From: Larsenimonas rhizosphaerae
GTDB lineage: Bacteria > Pseudomonadota > Gammaproteobacteria > Pseudomonadales > Halomonadaceae
Assembly (NCBI RefSeq): GCF_023700005.1
Contig: NZ_JAMLJK010000004.1
Location: forward strand, 62,001-126,000
Direction: 5' to 3'
Length of the DNA: 64,000 nt
Shown here: positions 1 to 9,466 of the stretch, in pieces
Layout: each line of letters opens with the position of its first letter
Position numbering within the stretch: the first letter of the stretch is position 1
Position numbers and translations under genes: made by a program
The notes under the pieces: generated by a model
Seen by the model: the letters and a program-made list of their open reading frames with translations, nothing else
Told to the model about the DNA's origin: nothing
Databases searched by the model: none

Positions 1-333
1 CGGATACGCTGCCAGACTGGACTGGTAGAGCTTCATGCGATCGAACGCCTGCTGGGCATTTTCCTCGTAATCTGCCTTTGCATCGGCGGCAGCCTTTGAT
101 TCGCTGGGCAGGGAAAGGTAATTCAGTTCTGCCACATGGGCCTGGTACAGATCCCTGTCGGCATTGAGGACGGCGGATACAGCACGGTTGAACGTGCCGC
201 TGAATTCGACCATGCGATCACGAGTGGATGAAATGGTCAGCTCTGCCAGCAGCAGCGTTATCAGCAGTGCGATGGCGACACCCATGAATGCCGCCATGTA
301 TTTGGTTTTAAGACTGTTGAATTGAATGGCCAT
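1..333 (-). CDS. Methyl-accepting chemotaxis protein, N-terminal part (cut by window edge)
   Basis: Reading the minus strand from an ATG at 333 gives 111 codons open to the window edge. A GGAAGG ribosome site lies just upstream. The protein starts with a short basic cytoplasmic stretch (MAIQFNSLKTKY), then a strong membrane helix at about residues 14-31, then a helical, charged periplasmic region with no Cys. This is the normal N-terminus of a chemoreceptor with a four-helix-bundle sensor, inserted in the inner membrane. The HAMP and signalling domains would lie outside the window, so family assignment rests on the membrane anchor and helical sensor only. A second full-length receptor lies at 28645. 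Confidence 0.6.
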   Translation of the reverse strand, partial: MAIQFNSLKTKYMAAFMGVAIALLITLLLAELTISSTRDRMVEFSGTFNRAVSAVLNADRDLYQAHVAELNYLSLPSESKAAADAKADYEENAQQAFDRMKLYQSSLAAYP

Positions 334-362
334 AACGCCTTCCTCAATAAGGTCGGTGCCGA

Positions 363-479
363 TCAGGAGACGCCCTTTTGGATGAGGTCGCGCTGGCACC
401 GGGACAGGGTCGAGTAGAACCTATCGCCCTGGATGGCCTGAATCTTGAGGTTGCCGACCATGGCCGCGGCCTTTTTCAT
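363..479 (-). CDS. Possible small ORF (32-38 aa) upstream of the chemoreceptor
   Basis: Between the chemoreceptor and tex there is a minus-strand ORF ending at 363. Two starts are possible: ATG at 479 (38 aa, no clear ribosome site) or ATG at 461 (32 aa, AAAAAGG about 8 nt upstream). Nearly all codons end in G or C (about 33 of 36), a stronger bias than in the neighbouring genes and more than expected for a spacer. The product is small, basic, has one Cys and no membrane segment. I do not recognise it. It could be a genuine microprotein, the remnant of a longer gene (the frame stays open upstream across the tex start), or chance. Confidence 0.3.
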   Translation of the reverse strand: MKKAAAMVGNLKIQAIQGDRFYSTLSRCQRDLIQKGVS

Positions 480-522
480 GTTGTGTGGTAGGGTGTTGCC
501 AGCGATAAGGGGATGACCGGGT

Positions 523-2829
523 ATGACAATGATTTCAAACGATATAGCAGTACGTATTGCTACAGAACTTGATGTTGAACCTCGCCAGGTCGAGGCAGCC
601 ATGACGTTGCTGGATGGAGGGGCGACCGTGCCCTTCGTGGCGCGTTACCGCAAGGAGGCCACGGGGGGGCTGGATGATGGTCAGCTGCGTACGCTGGAAG
701 AGCGGATGCGTTACCTGCGCGAGCTTGATGAGCGCCGGCTGACCATTCTTGAATCGGTCAACGAGCAGGGCAAGCTTTCGCCTGAACTGGAACAGCAGAT
801 TCGAGACGCCACGACCAAGCAGCGACTCGAGGATCTTTACCTTCCCTTTCGCAAGAAGCGGCGCACCAAGGCACAGATTGCCCGCGAAGCCGGGCTTGAA
901 CCACTGGGGGATCAGTTGCTGTCGGATCCGACACGCGACCCGGACACAACGGCAGCCTCTTTCATCAACGACGAGCACGGGATTGCAACTACGCGTGATG
1001 CTCTGGATGGCGCTCGCCAGATTCTGATGGAGCGGTTTGCAGAGAATGCCGAGTTGGTCGGTCGTCTGCGCGATCGCTTATGGACAGATGGCCTGCTTCG
1101 GGCTGAAGTGGTAAATGGCAAGGAGCAGGAGGGCGCCAAGTTTTCCGATTATTTCGACCATCAGGAGCCACTGTGCAGGGCGCCGTCACACCGTGCGCTG
1201 GCCATGTTCCGTGGCCGTAACGAGGGAGTGCTGACGCTGCGGCTGGAGCTACCTGAAACAGAAGGCGATGTGCATCCTGCCGAAGTGGATATTGCTCATG
1301 CTGCCGGGATTAAAGATCAGGGCCGGGCCGCCGATCGTTGGCTTCGTGATGTTGTACGCTGGACCTGGCGAGTCAAGCTGTATACCCATCTTGAAACCGA
1401 GCTTCTGGGCCGGTTACGAGAGCGGGCCGAAGGTGAGGCCATTCAGGTCTTTGCGGCCAACCTCAAGGATCTGTTGCTGGCGGCTCCTGCGGGAGCGCAG
1501 CCGACACTGGGGCTGGATCCCGGGCTTCGTACCGGTGTCAAGGTTGCTGCCATAGACGCTACCGGCAAGTTTCTGGCTCATGACACCATTTATCCGCATG
1601 CACCCAAAAACCAGTGGGCTGACGCTGTCAATGTTCTGGTAGCGCTCTGTGAGCGATGCGACATCGGATTGATCGCTATCGGTAATGGAACCGCCAGTCG
1701 TGAAACCGATCGCCTGGCGGGCGATGTGGTCAAGCAGCTAGCGGTGCGTGGGCGACAGGTCAACAAGATCATCGTCAGTGAAGCTGGTGCATCGGTATAT
1801 TCGGCCTCGGCACTGGCGGCCAGCGAGTTTCCGGATCTGGACGTGACCATTCGGGGGGCCGTGTCGATTGCCCGGCGTCTGCAGGATCCGTTGGCTGAAC
1901 TGGTGAAAATTGATCCCAAGTCCATCGGCGTTGGGCAATATCAGCACGATGTTTCGCAGATGCAGCTTTCAAGGTCACTGGATACGGTGATCGAGGATTG
2001 CGTCAATGGCGTGGGGGTAGACCTCAATACGGCGTCGAGTGCATTGCTTCGGCGTGTTTCGGGGCTTAACGCCAATCTGGCCGATAGCATCATCGCATGG
2101 CGCGATCAGCATGGTGCCTTCGATGAGCGGCGCCAGTTACTGGAAGTGTCACGGCTTGGGCCCAGAACATTCGAGCAGTGCGCCGGATTTCTGCGCATTC
2201 GGGAGGGCCGGAATGCCCTTGATGCCTCTTCCGTGCATCCGGAAGCCTATCCGGTGGTCGAGCGTATCGCCAATAGATATCAGCGCCAGGTTGGCAGTCT
2301 GGTAGGGGATGCTGCATTTCTGGGACAGCTCAAGGCGGTTGATTTTACCGATGAACAGTTTGGCCTTCCTACGGTCACAGATATCCTGAAGGAGCTGGTC
2401 AAGCCCGGTCGGGATCCGCGCCCCGAATTCAACTTTGCCCGTTTTCAGGACGGAGTGGAGGAACTCAAGGACCTTCGTGCCGGGATGGTGCTCGAAGGCG
2501 CTGTTACCAATGTGACGCATTTTGGTGCCTTTGTGGATATCGGTGTGCATCAGGATGGCCTTGTACATATTTCTGCCTTGTCGCACACGTTCGTCAAGGA
2601 CCCCCGTGAAGTGGTCAAGGCCGGTGACATCGTTCGAGTAAAGGTGATGGATGTCGATATACCGCGCAAGCGAATCGCGCTTAGCATGCGCCTTGATGAC
2701 GATGTGGTTGAACGGGCTGCTGAAGACAAGGGGCGCTCGCGTCGTACTCCGTCGCGAGCACCGCAGGAAGACAAGCCGGCAGGCGCACTGGCTGCAGCGC
2801 TTTTAAAGGCGGGCGCGCGCGAGCAGTAA
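523..2829 (+). CDS. tex: Tex-family RNA-binding transcription accessory protein
   Basis: 768 aa, the usual length for Tex. The N-terminus carries the family signature ([11 protein letters not shown], then TGGLDD). A YqgF/RNase H-like domain runs from about residue 326 ([14 protein letters not shown]) to about 460. Helix-hairpin-helix segments follow near 490-570 ([19 protein letters not shown]), and an S1 RNA-binding domain lies at about 653-722 ([21 protein letters not shown]). The C-tail is basic and low in complexity. Tex is a cytoplasmic nucleic-acid-binding protein linked to transcription and RNA metabolism. AAGGGG sits 9 nt before the ATG at 523; an in-frame ATG at 529 is spaced less well. 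It stands upstream of gshA with about 150 nt between. Confidence 0.95.
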   Translation: MTMISNDIAVRIATELDVEPRQVEAAMTLLDGGATVPFVARYRKEATGGLDDGQLRTLEERMRYLRELDERRLTILESVNEQGKLSPELEQQIRDATTKQRLEDLYLPFRKKRRTKAQIAREAGLEPLGDQLLSDPTRDPDTTAASFINDEHGIATTRDALDGARQILMERFAENAELVGRLRDRLWTDGLLRAEVVNGKEQEGAKFSDYFDHQEPLCRAPSHRALAMFRGRNEGVLTLRLELPETEGDVHPAEVDIAHAAGIKDQGRAADRWLRDVVRWTWRVKLYTHLETELLGRLRERAEGEAIQVFAANLKDLLLAAPAGAQPTLGLDPGLRTGVKVAAIDATGKFLAHDTIYPHAPKNQWADAVNVLVALCERCDIGLIAIGNGTASRETDRLAGDVVKQLAVRGRQVNKIIVSEAGASVYSASALAASEFPDLDVTIRGAVSIARRLQDPLAELVKIDPKSIGVGQYQHDVSQMQLSRSLDTVIEDCVNGVGVDLNTASSALLRRVSGLNANLADSIIAWRDQHGAFDERRQLLEVSRLGPRTFEQCAGFLRIREGRNALDASSVHPEAYPVVERIANRYQRQVGSLVGDAAFLGQLKAVDFTDEQFGLPTVTDILKELVKPGRDPRPEFNFARFQDGVEELKDLRAGMVLEGAVTNVTHFGAFVDIGVHQDGLVHISALSHTFVKDPREVVKAGDIVRVKVMDVDIPRKRIALSMRLDDDVVERAAEDKGRSRRTPSRAPQEDKPAGALAAALLKAGAREQ

Positions 2830-2911
2830 GGTGCTTGAAAGCAGAAAAGTTAGCGTCATAATGAGCGGCATGTTCAAGCCTGATACTGTCAGGTTTGACC
2901 CTGTCTAAAGA

Positions 2912-2955
2912 GAGCCCATGGGCTCGATCCGAACACGAGGGCCCCCTGTGGCCCT
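2912..2955 (+). promoter_or_regulatory. Two adjacent hairpins in the gshA leader
   Basis: A perfect 14-bp palindrome, GAGCCCATGGGCTC, lies at 2912-2925. A second inverted repeat, AGGGCC (2938-2943) and GGCCCT (2950-2955), follows. The second ends about 20 nt before the likely gshA start. Neither has a T-run, so neither is an ordinary terminator. They could be a protein-binding site, an RNA leader structure, or the end of the tex transcript. Function is not shown. Confidence 0.35.
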
Positions 2956-2976
2956 CCCTGAAAGAAGGTGCCTCTC

Positions 2977-4578
2977 TTGTCCGAGTCACTCACCGGTCAT
3001 GTAAAGGCGCTGCGAAATGCAGCGCGTCAGGGAATGTTTCGTCGTATTCGGCGCGGCATCGAGAAGGAAGGTCTGCGAGCCGATGCCCAGGGGCGTATCA
3101 GTGCGGTGCATCATCCGCACGGACTGGGGTCAAAGCTGACACATCCGCATATCACGACGGATTATTCCGAATCCCTGCTGGAATACATCACGCCTGTTTA
3201 TTGCCGCCCGAAGGATGCGCTGGCCTTTCTGGGCGATCTGCATCGTTATACCTTCCGCCAGCTGGACGGTGAATGGGTATGGCCTGCAAGCATGCCCTGT
3301 CGTCTGTCAGGCAACGACAGTGTGCCGATTGCTGATTACGGTTCTTCCAACAGCGGTATCATGAAAAAGGTCTATCGGCATGGCCTGGACGCCCGCTATG
3401 GGCGCATCATGCAGTCCATTGCGGGTATCCATTACAACTTTTCCCTGCCGGATGCGTTGTGGCCGGTGCTGCAGAGCCTCGAAGGGGCTGAGCACGTCTC
3501 TCTGGAAACCTTTAGATCGCGGCGTTACTTCGATCTGATCAGAAACTTCCGACGTAATAGCTGGTTGCTGCTTTATCTCTTCGGTGGCTCGCCTGCCATC
3601 GACGAAAGCTTTCTGGACGGGCGTGATTCGGAACTCCCGCGGCACGGCAAGCGGACACGGTTATCCTCGAGCGCCTGTAGTCTGCGCATGAGTGATCTGG
3701 GCTATCAGAACAAGGTACAGGATCAGCTTCGTATCTGTTTCAATTCGCTCGAAAATTACATAAATACACTTCGTCATGCCATTACGGCGCGCTGGCCTGC
3801 CTATGAAGCGCTGGGTGTTCAGGATGAGCAGGGCGAATGGAAACAGCTCAACGCCAATATTCTCCAGATCGAAAACGAGTATTACAGTGACATTCGTCCC
3901 AAGCGGGTCGCTCGTCACAACGAAACGCCTACGCAGGCCCTCGAGGCTGGTGGTGTGGAGTACATCGAGGTGCGTTGCCTGGACCTCGACCCGTTCGAGC
4001 CCCTGGGGATCAGCGAAACACAAATTCGGTTTCTGGATGCGTTTCTGGTCTGGTGCCTGTTGTCACCGAGCCCGAAGGTCTCTGACCGCGAGTGCGATCA
4101 GCTGGATCTGAACCGTACACGGGTTGTGGCTCATGGCCGTGACCCCGAGCTGACACTGCTTGTGGATGGGAATGAAGTATCCATGCGCGATCAGGCCCGT
4201 CATGTTCTGGGATCCATGGGCGCGGTAGCCGAGTTGCTTGATGAAGGTGATGCCGGTGCACCGCATCAGGCGGCCATCACGGCGCTTGCGCCGCTTCTGG
4301 ATAATGCCGCGCTGACTCCGGCCGGCCGAATGGAAGCGGCATTGCGTGACAGTGGTGAGGAATTCACCGACTGGGCGCTTTCACAGGCGAAAATGTATAC
4401 CGATCGGCTGGCTGCCGAACCGATGGATCGGGCGCGTGAGTCATTACTGAAGGAGCTGACTGACACCTCTCATCAGCAGCAAGGGGACATTGAGCAGGAC
4501 GAAACCGTCGATTTTGCGACCTTTCTGGAAAGCTACTTTGAGAAAGCCAGTGAACCTCGTGTAGCGCGCAGGGACTAA
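2977..4578 (+). CDS. gshA: Glutamate-cysteine ligase
   Basis: Catalyses ATP-dependent joining of glutamate and cysteine, the first step of glutathione synthesis, in the cytosol. The family signature is near the N-terminus (RRGIEKEGLRAD, then LTHPHITTDYSESLLEYITP), with the substrate and ATP-binding grasp downstream (IENEYYSDIRPKR; YIEVRCLDLDPFEP). Length about 533 aa is typical for the proteobacterial single-domain enzyme. The open frame can begin at GTG 2968, but AAGAAGG overlaps that codon. TTG at 2977 has the same ribosome site 8 nt upstream and gives MSESLTGHVK, so I prefer it. dsbB follows 32 nt downstream. Confidence 0.94.
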   Translation: MSESLTGHVKALRNAARQGMFRRIRRGIEKEGLRADAQGRISAVHHPHGLGSKLTHPHITTDYSESLLEYITPVYCRPKDALAFLGDLHRYTFRQLDGEWVWPASMPCRLSGNDSVPIADYGSSNSGIMKKVYRHGLDARYGRIMQSIAGIHYNFSLPDALWPVLQSLEGAEHVSLETFRSRRYFDLIRNFRRNSWLLLYLFGGSPAIDESFLDGRDSELPRHGKRTRLSSSACSLRMSDLGYQNKVQDQLRICFNSLENYINTLRHAITARWPAYEALGVQDEQGEWKQLNANILQIENEYYSDIRPKRVARHNETPTQALEAGGVEYIEVRCLDLDPFEPLGISETQIRFLDAFLVWCLLSPSPKVSDRECDQLDLNRTRVVAHGRDPELTLLVDGNEVSMRDQARHVLGSMGAVAELLDEGDAGAPHQAAITALAPLLDNAALTPAGRMEAALRDSGEEFTDWALSQAKMYTDRLAAEPMDRARESLLKELTDTSHQQQGDIEQDETVDFATFLESYFEKASEPRVARRD

Positions 4579-4610
4579 GCAGTGACGACACTCCCAGACA
4601 ACGACGGTAT

Positions 4611-5138
4611 ATGGATACGCCAATGAGTTCGCCGATAAAGGCAGGTACAACACGACGAGAGTGCGGGCTGGGTGCCGTATTCTGCGCGCTGATGCTTGGC
4701 GCCGCCCTGATCATGCAGCATGGCTTCGGACTTGATCCGTGTCCGCTGTGCATCTTTCAACGCGTTGCGGTTCTGGTGGCGTTGATCATTCTGTGTATTG
4801 GAGCGCTTCATAATCCCAAAGGCAGGGGCGGGGCGGTGTATGGCGGCCTGGCACTGGTGTCGGCGCTGGTGGGTGCGGGCATTGCCGGCCGCCATGCCTG
4901 GCTTCAGACACTGCCGCCGGATCAGGTGCCCACCTGTGGTCCCGGGCTTGATTACATGATGGAGGTACTTCCGTTCTGGAATGTTATTTCCCAGGTGTTG
5001 TCCGGGTCGGGAGAGTGTGCTGAAGTATCCTTCCGTTGGTTGGGCATGACCCTGCCGGTATGGACTCTGATTGGTTTTACGGTACTGGCTGTGATCACCC
5101 TCGGCATTATGGTGCGTTCACTGCGCCGTGCCTCGTGA
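4611..5138 (+). CDS. dsbB: Disulfide bond formation protein DsbB
   Basis: 175-aa inner-membrane protein with four membrane helices. It reoxidises periplasmic DsbA and passes electrons to quinone. Both redox Cys pairs are visible: the CPLC pair in the first periplasmic loop (GLDPCPLCIFQR) and the second-loop pair (VPTCGPG and GSGECAEV). An invariant Arg follows the first pair (QR). Starts at ATG 4611 and 4623 are both possible; neither has a strong ribosome site. It is followed closely by rsd, so the two may be cotranscribed. Confidence 0.93.
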   Translation: MDTPMSSPIKAGTTRRECGLGAVFCALMLGAALIMQHGFGLDPCPLCIFQRVAVLVALIILCIGALHNPKGRGGAVYGGLALVSALVGAGIAGRHAWLQTLPPDQVPTCGPGLDYMMEVLPFWNVISQVLSGSGECAEVSFRWLGMTLPVWTLIGFTVLAVITLGIMVRSLRRAS

Positions 5139-5160
5139 ATGAATGAAAGGAGAGCCGGTT

Positions 5161-5649
5161 ATGTTGAAACAGTGGGCAAGTGCTCGGGAGTGCTGGGGTG
5201 GTGTTCATACACTGATTGATCGGTGGCTTGAGCAGCGAGGTGAGCTGCTCGAGCATTACGCGGCGCTGGAGCGGGCCTGTGACAGTGACCTTGAAATCGC
5301 TGACCGCGCTTTGGTTGACCGGTTCGGTGAAGCACTGGTGGATTACGTCAGTACCGGACACTTTGAGCTTTATCCCCGCCTTTGCGAGGAGTGCCGGCTG
5401 TTCGATGATGAGGCCGCACTTCAAACGGGGCATTTGTTGCTTGAAAACATGGATCCGTCAACGCAGCTGGCGCTGGATTTTAATGATGCCTATGCCGATG
5501 AGACTTCCTTCAAGGAAAACCGCCTGCAAATCACGGCCTGGCTTGACAGGCTGGCGCGTGTTTTGAAGGACCGCTTTGCACTGGAGGATGTGTTGATTGC
5601 AAGGTTGCATGCCGACCATGCGGACGTGTCCGACAAGGTGTCCGGGTGA
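5161..5649 (+). CDS. rsd: Rsd/AlgQ-type regulator of sigma 70
   Basis: 162-aa all-helical cytoplasmic protein of the Rsd/AlgQ family, which binds the housekeeping sigma factor and lowers its availability, chiefly in stationary phase. Family hallmarks are the N-terminal LIDRWLEQR segment, LVDYVSTGHFELYPRL in the middle and the C-terminal RFALEDVLI helix. AAAGGAGAG lies 8 nt before ATG 5161, so I reject the in-frame ATG at 5143. It ends 19 nt before a strong terminator shared with the converging gene. Confidence 0.88.
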   Translation: MLKQWASARECWGGVHTLIDRWLEQRGELLEHYAALERACDSDLEIADRALVDRFGEALVDYVSTGHFELYPRLCEECRLFDDEAALQTGHLLLENMDPSTQLALDFNDAYADETSFKENRLQITAWLDRLARVLKDRFALEDVLIARLHADHADVSDKVSG

Positions 5650-5668
5650 CAGGTGACCGGCGGCAATG

Positions 5669-5701
5669 AAAAGGGGCGGTGCCTATGGCACCGCCCCTTT
5701 T
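5669..5701. terminator. Bidirectional terminator between rsd and the HAD gene
   Basis: A perfect 15-bp stem (AAAAGGGGCGGTGCC, loop TAT, then its complement) ends in T4 on the plus strand and T4 on the minus strand. It lies between two converging genes and can stop transcription from both. Confidence 0.93.
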
Positions 5702-5717
5702 CATGTCCTGCCATTGT

Positions 5718-6380
5718 TCAAATCGGATCTCTCAGGCTCATGATCCGCCAGCCTGCCTTTTCGGCGTATGCTCTCAGGTGTTCATCCGGATCGACGGCAA
5801 CCGGATGATCAACCTGCTTCAGTAGTGGCAGGTCATTGCGGGAATCACTGTAGAAAAAGGCATCTTCAAGTGACATGTCATGCGCTTCGAGCCACTGTTC
5901 AAGCCGTGTAATCTTGCCCTCTCGAAAGCTGGGTACGCCGGTAGGGTTACCGGTGTATCTACCCTCAATTTCTTCCACCTCGATGGCAATCAGGTCATCC
6001 ACACCGAGACGCTCTGCAATCGGTCCGGTAATGAATCGATTGGTGGCAGTGATGATCAGCAGGTAATCACCATTGGCCCGATGCCTTGCCAGCAGCTCCT
6101 CGGCCCGGGGAAGAATGATCGGTTCAATCACCGACGCCATGAAGTGCTGATGCCAGGCGGCAAGCTGTCCACGAGAGTGTGATGCCAGTGGTGCCAGTGA
6201 AAAACGCAGATAAGCGTCAAGGTCCAGGGTCTCGTTGATATAATCCTGGTGAAAGCGGTCGTTGGCAGTGCGATATTCAAGCGGGTCGACAGCGCCTTGC
6301 TCCACCAGGAATTCGCCCCAGGCGTGGTCGCTGTCTCCGGCAATCAGGGTATTATCGAGATCAAAAATGGCCAGTCGCAC
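5718..6380 (-). CDS. HAD-superfamily phosphatase (SerB-like, subfamily IB)
   Basis: 220 aa. HAD motif I is at the very N-terminus (FDLDNTLI, nucleophile and acid Asp). Motif II is TATNRF, motif III is near GKITRL, and motif IV is YSDSRNDLPLL. A helical cap lies between motifs I and II. Such cytosolic enzymes act on small phosphomonoesters such as phosphoserine or histidinol phosphate; the sequence does not settle the substrate. It is divergent from rppH across 160 bp, the same neighbour as in Pseudomonas, where the homologous gene also precedes rppH-ptsP. The spacer should contain both promoters; it is AT-rich but I could not fix the boxes. Confidence 0.85.
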   Translation of the reverse strand: MRLAIFDLDNTLIAGDSDHAWGEFLVEQGAVDPLEYRTANDRFHQDYINETLDLDAYLRFSLAPLASHSRGQLAAWHQHFMASVIEPIILPRAEELLARHRANGDYLLIITATNRFITGPIAERLGVDDLIAIEVEEIEGRYTGNPTGVPSFREGKITRLEQWLEAHDMSLEDAFFYSDSRNDLPLLKQVDHPVAVDPDEHLRAYAEKAGWRIMSLRDPI

Positions 6381-6540
6381 GCATGGCTCCTGTAGGCTTG
6401 AGTAAAAGAAGAATGCTCAAACAGTGGTTTTACGTGATTATGTCAAACAGGCCAATTGTTTAATACTTGTCAGTGGCTGTTGATGGGCTTTCAGGCTTTG
6501 TGGAAAAATGCCCTTATTGTATTTTTAAAAGGGGATACTC

Positions 6541-7056
6541 GTGATCGACCCGGACGGCTTTCGCCCTAACGTTGGTATCATCATTGCCAACGCCAGCGGG
6601 CAGGTACTCTGGGCTCGGCGGGTAGGACAGGATGCCTGGCAGTTTCCGCAAGGTGGCATCAAACCGAATGAATCACCCGAGCAGGCGCTTTATCGTGAGT
6701 TGAAGGAAGAAATCGGATTATGCCGAGACGATGTTGAAATAATGGCTTGTACCCGAGGCTGGCTCAGGTATCGGCTGCCTCAGCGCATGATACGGACTCA
6801 CTCAAGGCCGCTTTGCATCGGGCAAAAGCAAAAGTGGTTTTTGCTCCGGATTCGATGTCAGGAAGCCAGCATTTGTGTCGATACTACGCCCAAGCCCGAG
6901 TTTGATGGTTGGCGGTGGGTAAGTTACTGGTACCCACTTGGACAGGTAGTGCCTTTTAAACGCGAGGTTTACCGTCGTGCGCTGCGTGAGTTGGCACCCA
7001 GGTTGCCGTGCAGGGATGCAGCGTTGATAACTTCTCCGTACAGGGTGTCGGGGTAG
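6541..7056 (+). CDS. rppH: RNA pyrophosphohydrolase RppH (Nudix)
   Basis: 171 aa. Removes pyrophosphate from the 5' end of triphosphorylated mRNA, which triggers RNase E-dependent decay. The Nudix box is complete at about residues 38-60 ([20 protein letters not shown], followed by IGL). The N-terminus [13 protein letters not shown] and the later WFLLRI and [11 protein letters not shown] segments are typical of RppH rather than other Nudix enzymes. It begins with GTG at 6541, preceded by AAAAGGGG. ptsP follows 55 nt downstream, the conserved gene pair. Confidence 0.95.
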   Translation: MIDPDGFRPNVGIIIANASGQVLWARRVGQDAWQFPQGGIKPNESPEQALYRELKEEIGLCRDDVEIMACTRGWLRYRLPQRMIRTHSRPLCIGQKQKWFLLRIRCQEASICVDTTPKPEFDGWRWVSYWYPLGQVVPFKREVYRRALRELAPRLPCRDAALITSPYRVSG

Positions 7057-7111
7057 CAACAAACGGGCATGCGCATGTTCGTGGCCCGTTGACCGAGACT
7101 ATAAGGACATA

Positions 7112-9391
7112 ATGACTTCCATGTTAAAGGTGCTCAGGCGAATTGTTCAGGAGGTCAACGGCGCAGAAAGTCTGGATTCTGCGCTGTCGATCATCGTTCG
7201 CCGCATACGCAAGGCGATGAAAACCGATGTGTGTTCCGTCTATCTACTGGACAGCGAGCGAGACCGCTTCGTCCTGATGGACACCATCGGCCTGAATGCC
7301 AGCGCCATTGGGCACGTTAGCATGACGCACAATGAGGGGCTGGTCGGTCTTGTCGGGACCCGGGAAGAGCCGCTCAATCTGGAAGATGCACCATCACACC
7401 CGCATTTTCGTTACTTCGAGGAAACCGGGGAAGAGCGCTATTCCAGCTTTCTGGGAGTGCCGATCATCCACCAGCGCCGTGTATTGGGTGTACTGGTCGT
7501 GCAGCAGCGAGACAAGCGCCGCTTCGATGAGGGTGACGAGGCGTTTCTGATCACGATGGCTGCCCAGTTGGCCGGTGTGCTTGTTCAGGCACTGGCTTCC
7601 GGTGCACTGGCGCATTTGAATGAATTCGAGGGGTCGGCCGTGCTTTCCGGTGTGGCTGCTTCGCCCGGACTTGCGATTGGTGAGGCTCATGTGGTCGTGC
7701 CGCCGGCCAATCTTGATGCGGTGCCCGAAAAGCGCACAAACGATATTGATGCCGATGTGGCGCGCTTCAATCAGGCGATCAATGGTGTACGTGCCGATAT
7801 CAAGTCTGCAGCGGAGCGACTGGCAAGCCGCATTTCGGCCCAGGAGCAGGCGCTGTTTGAAGTGTATCAGCAGATGCTGGGTGAGCATTCACTCGGACAG
7901 GAGGTCGAGAAACGTATTCGTGAGGGATGGTCTGCGCCGACTGCCCTTTCAAAAGTCGTGCGTCGTCATGTTCAGTATCTTGAGCGTGTGGATGACGATT
8001 ACCTCAAGGAGCGTGCTGCCGACATCCGGGACCTCGGTCGGCGTGTTCTTGGGTATCTGCAGCAGGAAAGCGCTGCCGAGCCGGTGATCTATCCTGATAA
8101 TACTATCCTGGTAGGCGATGAAATCAGTGCGGCGCAACTCGGGGAGATTCCTCGTGACAAGCTGGTCGCGCTGGTGGCGACACGAGGGTCGAGCACTTCT
8201 CATGTGGCCATCCTTGCGCGTGCCATGGGGATTCCGGCCGTGCTGGGAATGAGTGATTTGCCCCTGTCTCGCCTGACTCACTCTCGCCTTATTGTCGACG
8301 GGCATCGGGGCAAGCTGATGGTTCGGCCCGATGAGGAAATGGAAGCCCGTTACGAAATATTGATCGAGGAAGAGCGTGCGCTTACGCGCATGCTTGAAAG
8401 CGAGCAGTTTCTGCCGAACGAAACCGAAGATGGCCATTCGGTCAAGCTGATGGTCAATACCGGCCTGTCGCTGGAAATCGCCAGCTCTCTCAAGGCGCGT
8501 GTAGATGGAGTGGGCCTGTATCGCACTGAAGTGCCATTCATGATGCATCAGCGCTTTCCTAGTGAGCAGGAGCAGCAGCGCCTGTATCGTGATCAACTGG
8601 AAGGGTTTGCTCCGCTGCCGGTAGTCATGCGTACGCTGGATATTGGTGGAGACAAGGATCTGCCGTATTTCCCAATCGAGGAAGATAATCCGTTTCTTGG
8701 CTGGCGAGGCATTCGCGTTACGCTGGACCATCCCGAAGTATTGATGGTGCAATTAAGAGCAATGCTGCGGGCAGGAGAGGGGCTTAACAATCTCCGTATC
8801 CTGCTGCCCATGGTGTCCTGTGTTGAAGAGGTCATTACCGCGCTCAAACTGATGGACCGGGTGATCGAGGAGCTCAAGCACGACGGGGTATCGATCGAGC
8901 GGCCGCTGGTAGGGGTGATGATCGAAGTGCCTGCCACGCTTTATCAACTGGATGCGCTGGCACAGCTGGTGGATTTCTTTTCAGTGGGCAGCAATGACCT
9001 TACCCAGTATCTTCTGGCGGTTGATCGCAATAATGCACGCGTATCATCGCTTTATGATGCCTGCCATCCTTCGGTATTGAGGGCGTTATATCATGTGGCG
9101 GTTGAATCAAACCGGCTCGGCATTCCTGCTTCGGTCTGTGGTGAACTGGCCGGTGACCCTGCCGGAGCACTGCTGCTGACGGGCATGGGATACGACATGC
9201 TGTCGATGAATGCGCCCAATCTTGCACGTGTCCGTGCTGCGATTCGCCGTGTCAGTCTTGGTTCGGCGCGCCAGTTGGTCGAAGAGACCCTGACACAGCC
9301 TACACCGGCGCTGGTACATCGCCATCTTTTCAATCGCATGAACGAGTGGGGGTTGGCTCATCTTCTTCCTCCGCGGAGCGAGCATCATTAA
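7112..9391 (+). CDS. ptsP: Nitrogen-type phosphotransferase enzyme I (EI-Ntr)
   Basis: 759 aa. First enzyme of the regulatory PTS-Ntr chain: it autophosphorylates from PEP and passes phosphate to NPr (PtsO), linking nitrogen and carbon state to regulation. An N-terminal GAF domain (about 15-165) is the mark of PtsP. The PTS enzyme I body follows, with the swivel-domain phospho-His near residue 364 (GSSTSHVAILARAMGIPA) and the TIM-barrel PEP site (LYRTEVPFM; MIEVPATLYQL; FSVGSNDLTQYLLAVDRNN). The active-site Cys is in SVCGELAGDP. All catalytic residues look intact. The start at 7112 follows AAGGAC; Met4 is an alternative. Confidence 0.95.
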   Translation: MTSMLKVLRRIVQEVNGAESLDSALSIIVRRIRKAMKTDVCSVYLLDSERDRFVLMDTIGLNASAIGHVSMTHNEGLVGLVGTREEPLNLEDAPSHPHFRYFEETGEERYSSFLGVPIIHQRRVLGVLVVQQRDKRRFDEGDEAFLITMAAQLAGVLVQALASGALAHLNEFEGSAVLSGVAASPGLAIGEAHVVVPPANLDAVPEKRTNDIDADVARFNQAINGVRADIKSAAERLASRISAQEQALFEVYQQMLGEHSLGQEVEKRIREGWSAPTALSKVVRRHVQYLERVDDDYLKERAADIRDLGRRVLGYLQQESAAEPVIYPDNTILVGDEISAAQLGEIPRDKLVALVATRGSSTSHVAILARAMGIPAVLGMSDLPLSRLTHSRLIVDGHRGKLMVRPDEEMEARYEILIEEERALTRMLESEQFLPNETEDGHSVKLMVNTGLSLEIASSLKARVDGVGLYRTEVPFMMHQRFPSEQEQQRLYRDQLEGFAPLPVVMRTLDIGGDKDLPYFPIEEDNPFLGWRGIRVTLDHPEVLMVQLRAMLRAGEGLNNLRILLPMVSCVEEVITALKLMDRVIEELKHDGVSIERPLVGVMIEVPATLYQLDALAQLVDFFSVGSNDLTQYLLAVDRNNARVSSLYDACHPSVLRALYHVAVESNRLGIPASVCGELAGDPAGALLLTGMGYDMLSMNAPNLARVRAAIRRVSLGSARQLVEETLTQPTPALVHRHLFNRMNEWGLAHLLPPRSEHH

Positions 9392-9466
9392 CAGGCTCTC
9401 CGACGGCATTCTGCCTCATTGCGTTGGGTGCGGAAGTCCTGAGGACGCAGCCAGGACGCGATCAAC

